Origin: Geomonas silvestris
GTDB lineage: Bacteria; Desulfobacterota; Desulfuromonadia; Geobacterales; Geobacteraceae
Direction: 5' to 3'
Assembly: GCF_014193515.1 (NCBI RefSeq)
Contig: NZ_BLXX01000003.1
Location: 186,001-250,000 of the forward strand
Length of the DNA: 64,000 bases
Below are positions 1-8,220 of the stretch, in pieces; position 1 is the stretch's first letter, and every line of letters begins with the position of its first letter. Made by a program: the position numbers and the translations under genes. Below the pieces are notes generated by a model that saw only the letters and a list, made by a program, of their open reading frames with translations, was not told the origin of the DNA and did no database searches.

Positions 1-554
1 CACCTCTGACAGCGACTTCCAGATCCGGCAGGCATTGATTCACCACAGTCGGGGCAAATTTTCTCTCCTATTTCTAGACAAGGTTTGCAAAGGCGTCTCC
101 CATTGGGGGTTATTTGAAGAGGGCGGTGCCGGCGACACGCAGCACAGGTGCCATGATGCTTCCGTGCACATTGAGGACAAACCGGGATATTGATTCCCGC
201 ACTCTTAGCAGTCGTTAGGCGACTTGAGGTCTTACCGCAAATCCCGCAGGGCTTGCCTTCTCGGAAATGAGGCGCACAGCTCGTGCAAGCCGGGCCGTAA
301 GGGGTTATTTTCCCAACCTCGTATTCTGTCTTTCCGCACCGAATGCATGGCTTGTCTCGTTCGCACTTTTTACAAATTGCATTCGTGTCATTATTGGGAA
401 GTCTTGCTATGTTGCCACACCTCGGGCAGAGGGCCCGCTTGAAGATGCGCTTGTAGCAGGTCGTACAATATCGGCGACCTTTACAGACCCGATGCGCTTT
501 TGCGATGCCTCGGCCACACTCATCGCAGGTAAACTTTACAGCGGGTTCTTTCAC
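1..554 (-). CDS. Multi-zinc-ribbon protein of the Tn7-like element (partial, runs off the left edge)
   Basis: An open frame starts with GTG at 554 and stays open to base 1, giving about 184 residues without a stop. A GAGGTGA ribosome site overlaps the tniQ stop codon, so it is probably translated with the tns operon. The protein has eleven CxxC pairs at residues 10/13, 30/33, 43/46, 61/64, 70/73, 90/93, 103/106, 126/129, 136/139, 156/159 and 167/170. Pairs alternate in a period of about 27-33 residues, so two CxxC pairs probably make one zinc ribbon, giving five units and the start of a sixth. Between them it is rich in Lys and Arg. This suggests a nucleic-acid or protein docking array. Any C-terminal domain lies outside the window and no function can be assigned. 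Seen: frame and motifs. Inferred: zinc binding and a role with the transposon. Confidence 0.75.
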   Translation of the reverse strand, partial: MKEPAVKFTCDECGRGIAKAHRVCKGRRYCTTCYKRIFKRALCPRCGNIARLPNNDTNAICKKCERDKPCIRCGKTEYEVGKITPYGPACTSCAPHFREGKPCGICGKTSSRLTTAKSAGINIPVCPQCARKHHGTCAACRRHRPLQITPNGRRLCKPCLEIGEKICPDCGESMPAGSGSRCQR

Positions 555-558
555 TAAG

Positions 559-1686
559 TCACCTCATCTTTCGTTGAAGCCTAGCCAATTTCCGCATAAT
601 GACCCCTTTGGGACAAGGTTTGATTCGCCTAAATGACGGTGTTTCCAGAATCTTTCGAAAAGTTTTGCTCGTAGTGGGGAGGCGGGAGAGGATGTGGTCA
701 ATGCTCGCAGGAGGACTTTGCTTAACATCGCAAAGAGAGGCCTTGGTAAGACCAACTGCGATTGCCGCTTCCAAAAAAACCGCTGGTCCTAAATTTAACA
801 ATTGAGAGGTCGCGGCCAGTAGGGAGTCCCTTTCGTGAGCTGGAAGGAGTTCTAGTGGCAATCCCGTGGCAGGAGTTGAAAGCTGTTCGATATCGACTCC
901 AAGGGTCGCTATGAGTTCTACCAACCTCAGGGGTCTAGAACGTAATGATTTTCTCAATAAAGTCAAAAAAAATCTACAGAGATTAAACCACTCTCGGGCA
1001 GTAAGTTGATCAGATCCATAACACACACCTACACCGCATAGCGCCTGATCCGCTAAGGTTTGAAAGGCGAGGGCTCTCGCCTTTGTCTGTGCCACATGAC
1101 CATCTCGAAGGTCGCTCTTACAACTCGCGCAGACTGCTAAGTCGCGGTCACCTGCGGATAATCGGTGCGGCTCGATTGGCCTCCGGCAAGTAGAGCATTT
1201 GTCTAATAAAAGAACACGATGTTTCTGACAGCCAGAGTGCCAGGCAAATCTCCAGTGAAGCCGGTAATAAGGAATCCTATCTTCGGCAAGGCACCTTGGA
1301 CAAAACTGCAGACCGCCGTGTCTAATCCTATTACGTGCTCCAACTGCTAAAATCCATGGCCACACAGCGTTAGGTTGTAGCGGTCTCTGGTTGAGCTCGC
1401 CAATGGTGGGCCCCAGCGTTGCCGCTGACAACCATTCCTCTCTAACTCCTGATAAAAAGGAGAGCTGCCCCAGTTTACCTTGCAGCCCACCACGATCGAA
1501 ATCAAGGGTCCACACCCTCCATTTTGGCCAGAGTGAACCGGTGAGCACCAGAGGATCACAGCCGTGATCTAGGGCAGCCCGGGTTAGCCACGACGACAGC
1601 AACTCATCTGGCAGCAATTGCACGGGCACAGCCCATCGTGGGACTACATCATTACTTCCCGGATGCCACGAGTAGGGTGTAGCCAT
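559..1686 (-). CDS. tniQ: TniQ/TnsD family target-selection protein
   Basis: TniQ proteins recognise the target site and recruit the TnsC ATPase in Tn7-like transposition. The frame is open further upstream, but the ATG at 1686 has a strong GGAGGGG site in front of it and gives 375 residues (MATPYSWHPG...). The N-terminal TniQ motif (VPVQLLPDELLSSWLTRAAL) is at residues 20-39. Zinc-binding cysteines follow: CPRC 129-132, C153/H156, CSTC 164-167 and CASC 186-189. The start lies 43 bases inside tnsC, in another frame. At 375 residues it is shorter than Tn7 TnsD (about 500) and longer than small CRISPR-associated TniQ. Because the element sits in comM, this protein is the likely comM site selector (inference). 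Confidence 0.85.
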   Translation of the reverse strand: MATPYSWHPGSNDVVPRWAVPVQLLPDELLSSWLTRAALDHGCDPLVLTGSLWPKWRVWTLDFDRGGLQGKLGQLSFLSGVREEWLSAATLGPTIGELNQRPLQPNAVWPWILAVGARNRIRHGGLQFCPRCLAEDRIPYYRLHWRFAWHSGCQKHRVLLLDKCSTCRRPIEPHRLSAGDRDLAVCASCKSDLRDGHVAQTKARALAFQTLADQALCGVGVCYGSDQLTAREWFNLCRFFLTLLRKSLRSRPLRLVELIATLGVDIEQLSTPATGLPLELLPAHERDSLLAATSQLLNLGPAVFLEAAIAVGLTKASLCDVKQSPPASIDHILSRLPTTSKTFRKILETPSFRRIKPCPKGVIMRKLARLQRKMR

Positions 1687-2540
1687 GATTTCCCCTCCAC
1701 AATGGACTTGTCTATCTGCTCCTTGCCAGTTCTGATTGCTTCGACTGAACATTCAACGAGTAACCGGTGAAGATTGCCGATATTCCCTTCGCAAATGGCA
1801 TGCAGCAGAGTAGCTAGATTTGGGTCGGAGAGTTTCGATGGCCTTCTTAGTGGAAGGACCGTTTCAAATCCTGCAAGTAAACGCTGGAAATCAGCATCAA
1901 GGGACCATAGTGGAAGCGAAACAACATCAAACCGACTGGCATGTTGTGGGTCAGAGTGTAGGACTCGAACCGCCTCACGTGTTCCGACTCCAACTATCGG
2001 TATTCCCAACTCGTTACACAGAAGCTTCAACGCGTTCATCACTTCTCTCTGCTTCACTGCAGTACCCGTCAGCAGTGAATGAAATTCGTCGATGATAAGG
2101 ATTTTGGTGTGACATAGCCTTAAAAGGTGGATTACCTGGTAACGTAGTTTATAAACCGGATCGGTCGCTCTATATGGAGTAAAGAAGCGTTCGAGAATGG
2201 AAATGTAGAGGCTTTTTTCGTCGGCGCTGGGTGGTGCTTCCGCTAATATGACGGGTTTAACAGGCTCAGAGTCATCGTTAACGTAGCCATTGCCGCAAGT
2301 CTCACGGAAGCGTCGTACTATCGTCGTCTTGCCGTTATTCGGATCACCTACAATAAGCAGATTCGGCATCCGTGGGCGGGTAGGCTTCAACATAAGCCCC
2401 AGCAGGGTGTCCGTAATCTGTTTAGCATGTTTGTAGCCTATCCATCGCGGTTGATCTAGAAACGCGATTCGTTCAATGCCAGATAAACCCATCACGTGTC
2501 GAAAGTCAGGGTGGATGTGATCGTAACTGCAAGTGGTCAT
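1644..2540 (-). CDS. tnsC: TnsC/TniB family AAA+ transposition ATPase
   Basis: TnsC-type ATPases connect the target selector to the transposase and polymerise on target DNA. The 298-residue protein has Walker A GDPNNGKTT at residues 65-73 and Walker B ILIIDEFH at 146-153, in the TniB/TnsC arrangement. Its length is nearer TniB of Tn5053-like elements than Tn7 TnsC (about 555). The ATG overlaps the tnsB stop as ATGA and follows a GGAG site, so translation is probably coupled. The 3' end overlaps tniQ. Confidence 0.9.
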   Translation of the reverse strand: MTTCSYDHIHPDFRHVMGLSGIERIAFLDQPRWIGYKHAKQITDTLLGLMLKPTRPRMPNLLIVGDPNNGKTTIVRRFRETCGNGYVNDDSEPVKPVILAEAPPSADEKSLYISILERFFTPYRATDPVYKLRYQVIHLLRLCHTKILIIDEFHSLLTGTAVKQREVMNALKLLCNELGIPIVGVGTREAVRVLHSDPQHASRFDVVSLPLWSLDADFQRLLAGFETVLPLRRPSKLSDPNLATLLHAICEGNIGNLHRLLVECSVEAIRTGKEQIDKSIVEGKSWLHPTRGIREVMM

Positions 2541-4459
2541 TCGACATCTCCGAATGGGTTGAAATCGTCGCCAAGGTCAGAAAGAGTGGTCATCGAATTT
2601 GTCGCGTTTTGTACCGGTGCGACAGCTAAAACAGGAGTGGCTGGGGAAATATTTTTCTCATGTTCCTTGCGCCGTTGTGCCTGGCGACGCGCTTTCTTGG
2701 TTTTCTCTTGTGCGGCGTCTACCTTTGAGCGTAGTTCTGTTATCGCCAGGAGGATCTGGTGCTGATTAACACTTTTCACGCCTTCACGTTTTAACTTTTC
2801 ACGCGCCTGCTTGTATTCCCAAATGCTCATCGATGGCATTGATTGGTCGGCAAAGGGAATTTTAGAATAGTGCTTCAGGTCTGGGTCAAAGAACCAGATC
2901 GCGCTGATGTCTCTTGGATCGCGGCGAAATACAAGTTCACGTTTTTTTGCAGGATTGTCGGGTGCTGACGCATTAATCCACGGCCGGAGAGCATCGGCAT
3001 AGTAGGATATATCGTCGATGGTTACCCCGAAGGTCTGAACGGTTCGCCGAAAAGCAGGGAGAAAGTCAAGGAGTACGGTAAGCCTATCTTGCGGACGTGG
3101 AGGAATTCCTATCCCATGTAGATCTCCGTTGCCGAAGATTCCAACTTCCCATTTGCGCAGAGGCGACATTCCAATACCAGAATGCATCCGCTGATGGTAG
3201 ACCTTGCATATGAGGGTAACCAACCACTCCTCAAATTCAGACTTCGTCAACGCTGCATGCTTCTCAGAATCATAGTCCGATCGTTCTTTGAGCGATGAGA
3301 AAGTTGTGCCGGGGAGGTCATGGATCTCTCTTAGCAGGGTCCCTAGCATCCGCTCGATGTGGCCACCGTACCTTGGAGTTTTGACAGGTCTGAACTCGAG
3401 AGTAATGCCATATGTCAAACATGATCTTTCGAAGTTATTGGACCTAAAGTCAGGTCCATTATCGACAAAGATTTTCTGAGGGATGCCCCAGACGGGCCAA
3501 TCCGCATCAACCTTGTGTAGCGCAAGCCAATCCTCTTTAGGGAGCATGGAATGCGAAACGCACATTGCAACCGATGTCTCTGATGGAGGGTCAAACGACA
3601 GGTAGTATCCAGTGACGATCCGGGTGCAGACATCAATAGCCAATGTAATCCAGGGACGGCCGATCGGCTTTCTGAAAATATCATCTACGAGGATAATATC
3701 TGCAGGTGTGTGGTCGATTTGCACAACGGCTAAGGGGAAATTCGCATTCGGGAAACTACCTGGTGCCGGTTGAAACTTATTGATTGCTCGTTCCCTAAAT
3801 CCTCGCCCGCGGAGAATCTCCCTTTCCGACAACTTCCCTAGTCGATTCCTGATAGTACTGGGGCTGGGAACTTCAATTAACCTCTGCTGACAGCGTCGCT
3901 GCACCTCAATGATAACCTTTTGAACCTTCGGCCTCTGCGGAGTTAGGTAATAGTCGGTGATCACCTCCGAAATGACTTTGTCGGCAAATGCGGGGAGACG
4001 GTGTTTTCCGGATTTCCAGCCCCTCTTAAAGGGTATTAGAGCGGATACATCGCCATAGGCTTTGTAGCGTTTAAGCCAACGATAGAGGGTAGCGGTATTT
4101 ATCCCAACTTCATTGGCTCGCTGCTCGACCTCCTGGCGGCTGTGTTGCGGCATATGGATGAGTGGTTTAATTGCGGCAAACCGTTCCTCGGCTATCCGCC
4201 AATCGGCGTCAGCGATTTCTGCCAGGTCTTCAGAGCATAGTGCTATTCCATCTTGGTCAATAGAACGCATGTCCGCTATCAAGAGCGGGCAACTTCGTCC
4301 ATTTTCAACGTTTATACCTATTGCTGATTCGAAATTTAAAATCTGGGTCACTCGGTAGACGTCTTGTCCGCATCGGACAAAGCGGCCGACCTGTACATCA
4401 ACGCTCTTTCGAATGGGTTCGAAGGCCTCATTGGAGACATCATTATCATTCTGAGTCAT
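2537..4459 (-). CDS. tnsB: TnsB/TniA family DDE transposase
   Basis: This is the strand-transfer transposase of the element (640 residues). The sequence shows an N-terminal helix-turn-helix region around residues 105-135 (NEVGINTATLYRWLKRY), then an integrase catalytic core with D249 (QIDH), D333 (FVDNG) and E369 (HIERMLGTL), followed by a Mu-type C-terminal beta-barrel and a basic, charged tail. In Tn7 the tail of TnsB contacts TnsC. The start overlaps the end of tnsA by 14 bases. Codon use is visibly less GC-rich than in host genes from 5.3 kb onwards, in line with horizontal acquisition. Confidence 0.93.
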   Translation of the reverse strand: MTQNDNDVSNEAFEPIRKSVDVQVGRFVRCGQDVYRVTQILNFESAIGINVENGRSCPLLIADMRSIDQDGIALCSEDLAEIADADWRIAEERFAAIKPLIHMPQHSRQEVEQRANEVGINTATLYRWLKRYKAYGDVSALIPFKRGWKSGKHRLPAFADKVISEVITDYYLTPQRPKVQKVIIEVQRRCQQRLIEVPSPSTIRNRLGKLSEREILRGRGFRERAINKFQPAPGSFPNANFPLAVVQIDHTPADIILVDDIFRKPIGRPWITLAIDVCTRIVTGYYLSFDPPSETSVAMCVSHSMLPKEDWLALHKVDADWPVWGIPQKIFVDNGPDFRSNNFERSCLTYGITLEFRPVKTPRYGGHIERMLGTLLREIHDLPGTTFSSLKERSDYDSEKHAALTKSEFEEWLVTLICKVYHQRMHSGIGMSPLRKWEVGIFGNGDLHGIGIPPRPQDRLTVLLDFLPAFRRTVQTFGVTIDDISYYADALRPWINASAPDNPAKKRELVFRRDPRDISAIWFFDPDLKHYSKIPFADQSMPSMSIWEYKQAREKLKREGVKSVNQHQILLAITELRSKVDAAQEKTKKARRQAQRRKEHEKNISPATPVLAVAPVQNATNSMTTLSDLGDDFNPFGDVE

Positions 4460-5144
4460 GTTCGGGTATCCAGAGTTCGGTGAAATCGTTCAGGGGCAGG
4501 GTTATATCGCAGTCAAGTTGCCGTAACGCAAGTAAATGCCAAAGGTGAGCTATGCCCTGGCCTCTATATATGCCCATGAAGTGGCGGGCCAGGAGGTAGT
4601 GGAAGGGAGCGGACCCCATTTCCTGAACGGTTTTCAGAATATATTCGCTCTCTTCGTGTGAGAATTGCATCCTTTTATAGCGCTCAAGAAAGGTAATATT
4701 CAAAAATGCGACGTCACGGATTCGTGATTCGTCGTGGATGCGAAAAATCCAACCCTGCTGTTTAGCATAGGCATAGGCCGCTTTCCATTTAGGGAGCCAC
4801 TTTCGCCAATTTTTGCGCCACTCTTGAGCTGGTTTAACTTCGACCAGTAATGGCTTGGTGTAACCTGGGAAAGAAGCTGTGCCAAGTTTGTAGAAGACTA
4901 GAAAATCAGGGGTGTAATTGAAAGACTGTCCATTCAGGACGAAGGGGATTTGGCAAGGTTGCGGGATAACGTCCTGCACTGAAAGACTGAAATCCTTTCG
5001 GATAATAAAGTCGCGTTCGAGAGCAGATTCATACTGGATATGCTTCTCCAGGCGAAATGGGTAGTACCCTGACACGCTTCGGCGTGTGGGGCCAATCTTC
5101 CTAGTCTGCTGGGGGAGGGGGCTGTCGCAATTATTTCTTCGCAT
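4446..5144 (-). CDS. tnsA: TnsA family endonuclease
   Basis: TnsA nicks the 5' ends of the transposon so that, together with TnsB, the element moves by cut-and-paste. The 232-residue protein carries the nuclease signature: ESALERDF (residues 39-46), YTPDF with D80, and LLVEVKP with E102 and K104. These match the E-D-ExK layout of TnsA. It is first in the operon. No strong ribosome site precedes ATG 5144. TCGCA repeats resembling transposase-binding sites overlap the start codon (5139-5143) and the first codons (5125-5129), which suggests self-repression. Confidence 0.88.
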   Translation of the reverse strand: MRRNNCDSPLPQQTRKIGPTRRSVSGYYPFRLEKHIQYESALERDFIIRKDFSLSVQDVIPQPCQIPFVLNGQSFNYTPDFLVFYKLGTASFPGYTKPLLVEVKPAQEWRKNWRKWLPKWKAAYAYAKQQGWIFRIHDESRIRDVAFLNITFLERYKRMQFSHEESEYILKTVQEMGSAPFHYLLARHFMGIYRGQGIAHLWHLLALRQLDCDITLPLNDFTELWIPEHDSE

Positions 5145-5257
5145 TGTGAACTCAGTCGCAGCTAATTCAGGGTTTGGATCGCAATAATTTAGAAACTTTT
5201 CGGTTCAACTCGCTAAAACTTTAATACCAGTAGTCGCATCAAATGTCAAAAGTCACA
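5125..5257. repeat. Transposon end with TCGCA-type repeats (putative TnsB-binding sites)
   Basis: Six copies of TCGCA or TCGCT lie at 5125, 5139, 5156, 5179, 5210 and 5234, all in the same orientation. Most are followed within a few bases by an A/T-rich stretch such as taatt, ataatt or aaat. The outermost copy is about 20 bases inside the terminal ACA. Tn7-like ends carry several directly repeated, roughly 20-bp TnsB sites, so this arrangement is expected. The left-end sites that would confirm it are not in the window. Confidence 0.6.
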
Positions 5258-5931
5258 GCAGCAATACCCCGAAGCCAGGCGAGGTCTCGCTCTCGCACAA
5301 CGGCGTCCTTTTCCTGGACGAGCTTCCCGAGTTCAAGAAGCATGTCCTCGAGGTGCTGCGCCAGCCCATGGAGGACGGCCGGGTCACCATCTCCCGCGCC
5401 CTCTCCAGCGTCACCTACCCGTCGCGAATCATGCTCGTTGCCGCCATGAATCCGTGCCCCTGCGGCTACCAGGGGGATCCCGTACACCTCTGCTCCTGCA
5501 CGCCGCTCATGATCCAGCGCTACCGTTCGCGCATCTCGGGTCCGCTTTTGGATCGCATCGACATCCACATCGAAGTCCCGGCGGTGAAGTTCCGTGACTT
5601 GGCCGACCGCGGCGAGGGGGAAACCTCGGAAGCCATCGCGGCGCGGGTGGCCCGTTCCCGTGAGGTGCAGAAGGAGCGCTTCAGGGGGACCCGGGTGCAC
5701 TGCAACGCCCAGATGTCGGCGCGCATGATCCGCAAGTTCTGCGAGCCCGACGCGGCGGGGAACCGGATGCTCGAGATGGTCACCGACCGCCTGGGCCTCT
5801 CCGCCAGGAGCTACACCAGGATCCTCAAGGTCGCCCGCACCATAGCCGACCTCGAGCTTGCCGAGCAGATCAGGGAAACCCACATCTCCGAGGCGATCCA
5901 GTACCGCAGCCTGGACCGCAAAACCGGATAG
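5258..5931 (+). pseudogene. comM: comM (yifB) 3' fragment, Mg-chelatase-like AAA+ ATPase, interrupted by transposon
   Basis: ComM is a hexameric branch-migration helicase that helps integrate DNA during natural transformation. About 224 codons remain. The frame opens at the transposon junction with S-N-T-P-K-P-G-E, then Walker [11 protein letters not shown], the MNPCPCGY zinc-like motif, the [17 protein letters not shown] sensor region and the C-terminal Mg-chelatase domain, ending at TAG 5929-5931. The N-terminal half with Walker A is missing, so this piece cannot be active alone. No start codon with a ribosome site precedes it. If the insertion is exact, the five bases 5258-5262 (gcagc) should be duplicated at the far end. 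Confidence 0.9.
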
Positions 5932-5995
5932 GAGAAAAAAAGATCGCACCGGCGAAACTGCCCGGTGCGATGATGGATTGCCATGGAAATTAATG

Positions 5996-6022
5996 GCCGG
6001 GCCGGTAATGGCCCGGCTTTTT
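5996..6022 (+). terminator. Rho-independent terminator after comM
   Basis: An 8-bp GC stem (gccgggcc / ggcccggc) with a short loop is followed by five T. A second hairpin, with 10-bp arms atcgcaccgg and ccggtgcgat, lies just upstream at 5943-5971. The pair ends comM transcription and also separates it from the convergent metalloprotease gene. Confidence 0.8.
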
Positions 6023-6024
6023 CG

Positions 6025-8220
6025 TTAGGGGAGCACCTTCACGAGGACTGACTTGCTGACCGAGACGTTTCCGGCCGCGTCCTTCACCCACGCGTACATG
6101 GCCTTGGTGCCGGTGGTCGAAAGCGTGAAGCTGGTCGGGACGGTCGTGCTCCACCCGGAGGCTGCGGCGGTCGGTGCGGTGGAGTTCTCGGTGATCAGGT
6201 AGGCCTTTACCCCAGAGTTGTCGTCCGTGCCGGCGAAGGTGACTGCCACGGTGCGCGTGGCGGATTGCGCCGGGGCGCTGAAGCTTGCGACCACGGGCTT
6301 GGTGGTGTCGACGTTGACCGTCGCGCTGGTCGAGGCGGAGACGTTGCCGGCGGTATCCTTCACCCAGGCGTAGAGGGTCTTGGAGCCCGAACCGGAGACC
6401 AGCACGCTTACCGGCTTGGTGGCACTCCAGGTGGTGGGCGCGGTGTTGCTGGTGGTGACGGCATAGCCGGCGATGCTGACGTTGTCGCTCGCGGTGAAGG
6501 AGCTGATCGGGATGGTGAGCGAAGCCGAGATCGCGGGGACCGTGAAGGCGCTGATGCTCGCTGCGGTGGTGTCGATGGTGACGGCTGCGCTCTTGGCGAG
6601 CGAGACGTTGCCCGAGCTGTCCAGCGCCCAGGCGTACAGGGTCTTCGCGCCGTCAGCGGTGTTGCTCGCGAAGGTGTAGCTTTTCGGCGCAGTAGCGGAC
6701 CAGCCAGTGCTCGCCGACGGAGCGGTCGAGCTCGCGGTGACCTGGAAGCCGACGACCTTGACGTTGTCGGTGGCGGTAAAGGTGGTGATGGGCACGGTCA
6801 GGCTCTTCACCGGGGTGCTGGGGAGGGCGAAGACCGAAACCGCCGGTTTCGTCAGGTCGACGATGCAGGGGGCACTCTTCAGCACGGAGACGTTACCGGC
6901 TGCGTCTTTGGCCCAGGCGTAGAGCGTCTTGGCGCCGGCGGCGCTCACGGTGTAGCTGGTCGGGGCGCTGGAGAGCCAAGCTGCGCTGGCAGTCGGCACG
7001 GTCCCGGTTTCGGTTATCAGGTATCCGGCGACGCCGCTGTTGTCGTCGCTGGCGGCGACAGTGACCGGGACGCTGAGCGAACCGTACTGGGCGGGGACCG
7101 TGAAGGTCCCGACCACCGGCTTGGTCAGGTCCACGTTGACGGTGGCGCTCGCCGAGGCGGAGACGTTGCCCGCTGCGTCTTTCACCCAGGCGTAGAGGGT
7201 CTTGGAACCGGCGCCGGTAACGATGAAGCTGACCGGCTTCGTTGCGCTCCAGACGGTCGGCGCGGTGTTGGTCGCGGTGATGGCGTAGCCGGTAATGGTG
7301 CCGTTGTCACTTGCGGTGAAGGAGCTGATGCGGACCGTGGCCGACGCCGAGAGGGCGGGGACCGTGAAGGCGCTGATGGCCGGTGCCGTGGTGTCGATCG
7401 CGACGGCGGCACTCTTGGCAAGCGAGACGTTCCCCACGGTGTCTACGGCCCAGGCGTACAAGGTCTTCACACCGTCGGCGGTGTTGCTGGCGAAGGAGTA
7501 GGTCTTGGGGGCCGTACTGCTCCACCCGGTGCTCGGCGAAGGGGCGCTCGCGCTCTCGGTGACCTGGTAGCCGGCAACCTTGACGTTGTCGGTGGCGGTG
7601 AAGGTGGGAATGGTCACGGTCAGGCTCTTCACCACGGTGGTGGGGAGGGTGAAGGCCGAGACTACCGGCTTCGTCAGGTCGACGACACAGGGGGCCGATT
7701 TGGCGACGGAGACGTTGCCGGCGGCATCCTTGGCCCAGGCGTAGAGCGTCTTGGCGCCGGCGGTGCTCACGGTGTAGCTGGTCGGCGCGCTGGCAAGCCA
7801 GGTGCTAGCGCCGGCGGCGGGGACCGTGGCGCTCTCGGTTACCAGGTAGCCGGTTATCACGCTGCTGTTGTCGCTGGCGGCGATGGTGACCGGCACGGTG
7901 AGCGAGCCGTACTGTGCCGGAACCGTGAAGGTGCCCACCACCGGCTTCGCCAGGTCGATGGCGACCGTGGCCGAGGCCGGGCTGGATACGTTGTTGAGCG
8001 CGTCTTTGACCCAGGCGTAGAAGGTGTAAGAGCCGCTGGTAGCGCCGGTGGCGACTACTGCGGTGGGGGGCGCGGCGAGCCAGCCGGTGGCGCTGACCAG
8101 CGGCGCCGTTGAGGTTGTGGTGATCTTGTAGCCGGTGATCTTGTTGTCGCCCGCGCCGCTGAAGGCGGTAACCGGTATGGTGAGCGAATTCACGTTGGGC
8201 TTCATGGCGAAGCTGGCCAC
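6025..8220 (-). repeat. Eight in-gene repeats of about 270 bp, arranged as a duplicated triplet
   Basis: Within the protease gene, repeat units R1 to R8 each encode about 87-95 residues. R2-R3-R4 and R5-R6-R7 match each other unit by unit: GTFTVPAQYGSL opens R2 and R5, KSLTV marks R3 and R6, and ISAFTVPA opens R4 and R7. This points to one duplication of a three-unit block after the three types had diverged. R1 and R8 are more distant edge units. Confidence 0.85.

Larger units (their letters stand above)
1..5257 (-). mobile_element. Tn7-like transposon, tnsA-proximal end, inserted in comM
   Basis: The element consists of tnsA, tnsB, tnsC, tniQ and a zinc-ribbon gene, all on the minus strand and overlapping or nearly so. 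Its base composition is lower in GC than the host genes. The right boundary is placed at the ACA of 5255-5257, which complements the 5'-TGT terminus typical of Tn7-like ends. Directly after it the comM frame resumes (S-N-T-P-K-P-G-E from 5260). The other end is outside the window. comM is the known insertion site of the AbaR/Tn6022 Tn7-like family in Acinetobacter (established knowledge); whether this element belongs to that branch is inference. Confidence 0.88.

Noticed and set aside
6265-8112. Plus-strand open frame of 615 codons opposite the protease repeats
   Set aside because: Its apparent repeats merely mirror the eight repeats of the metalloprotease. No start site and no recognisable domain.
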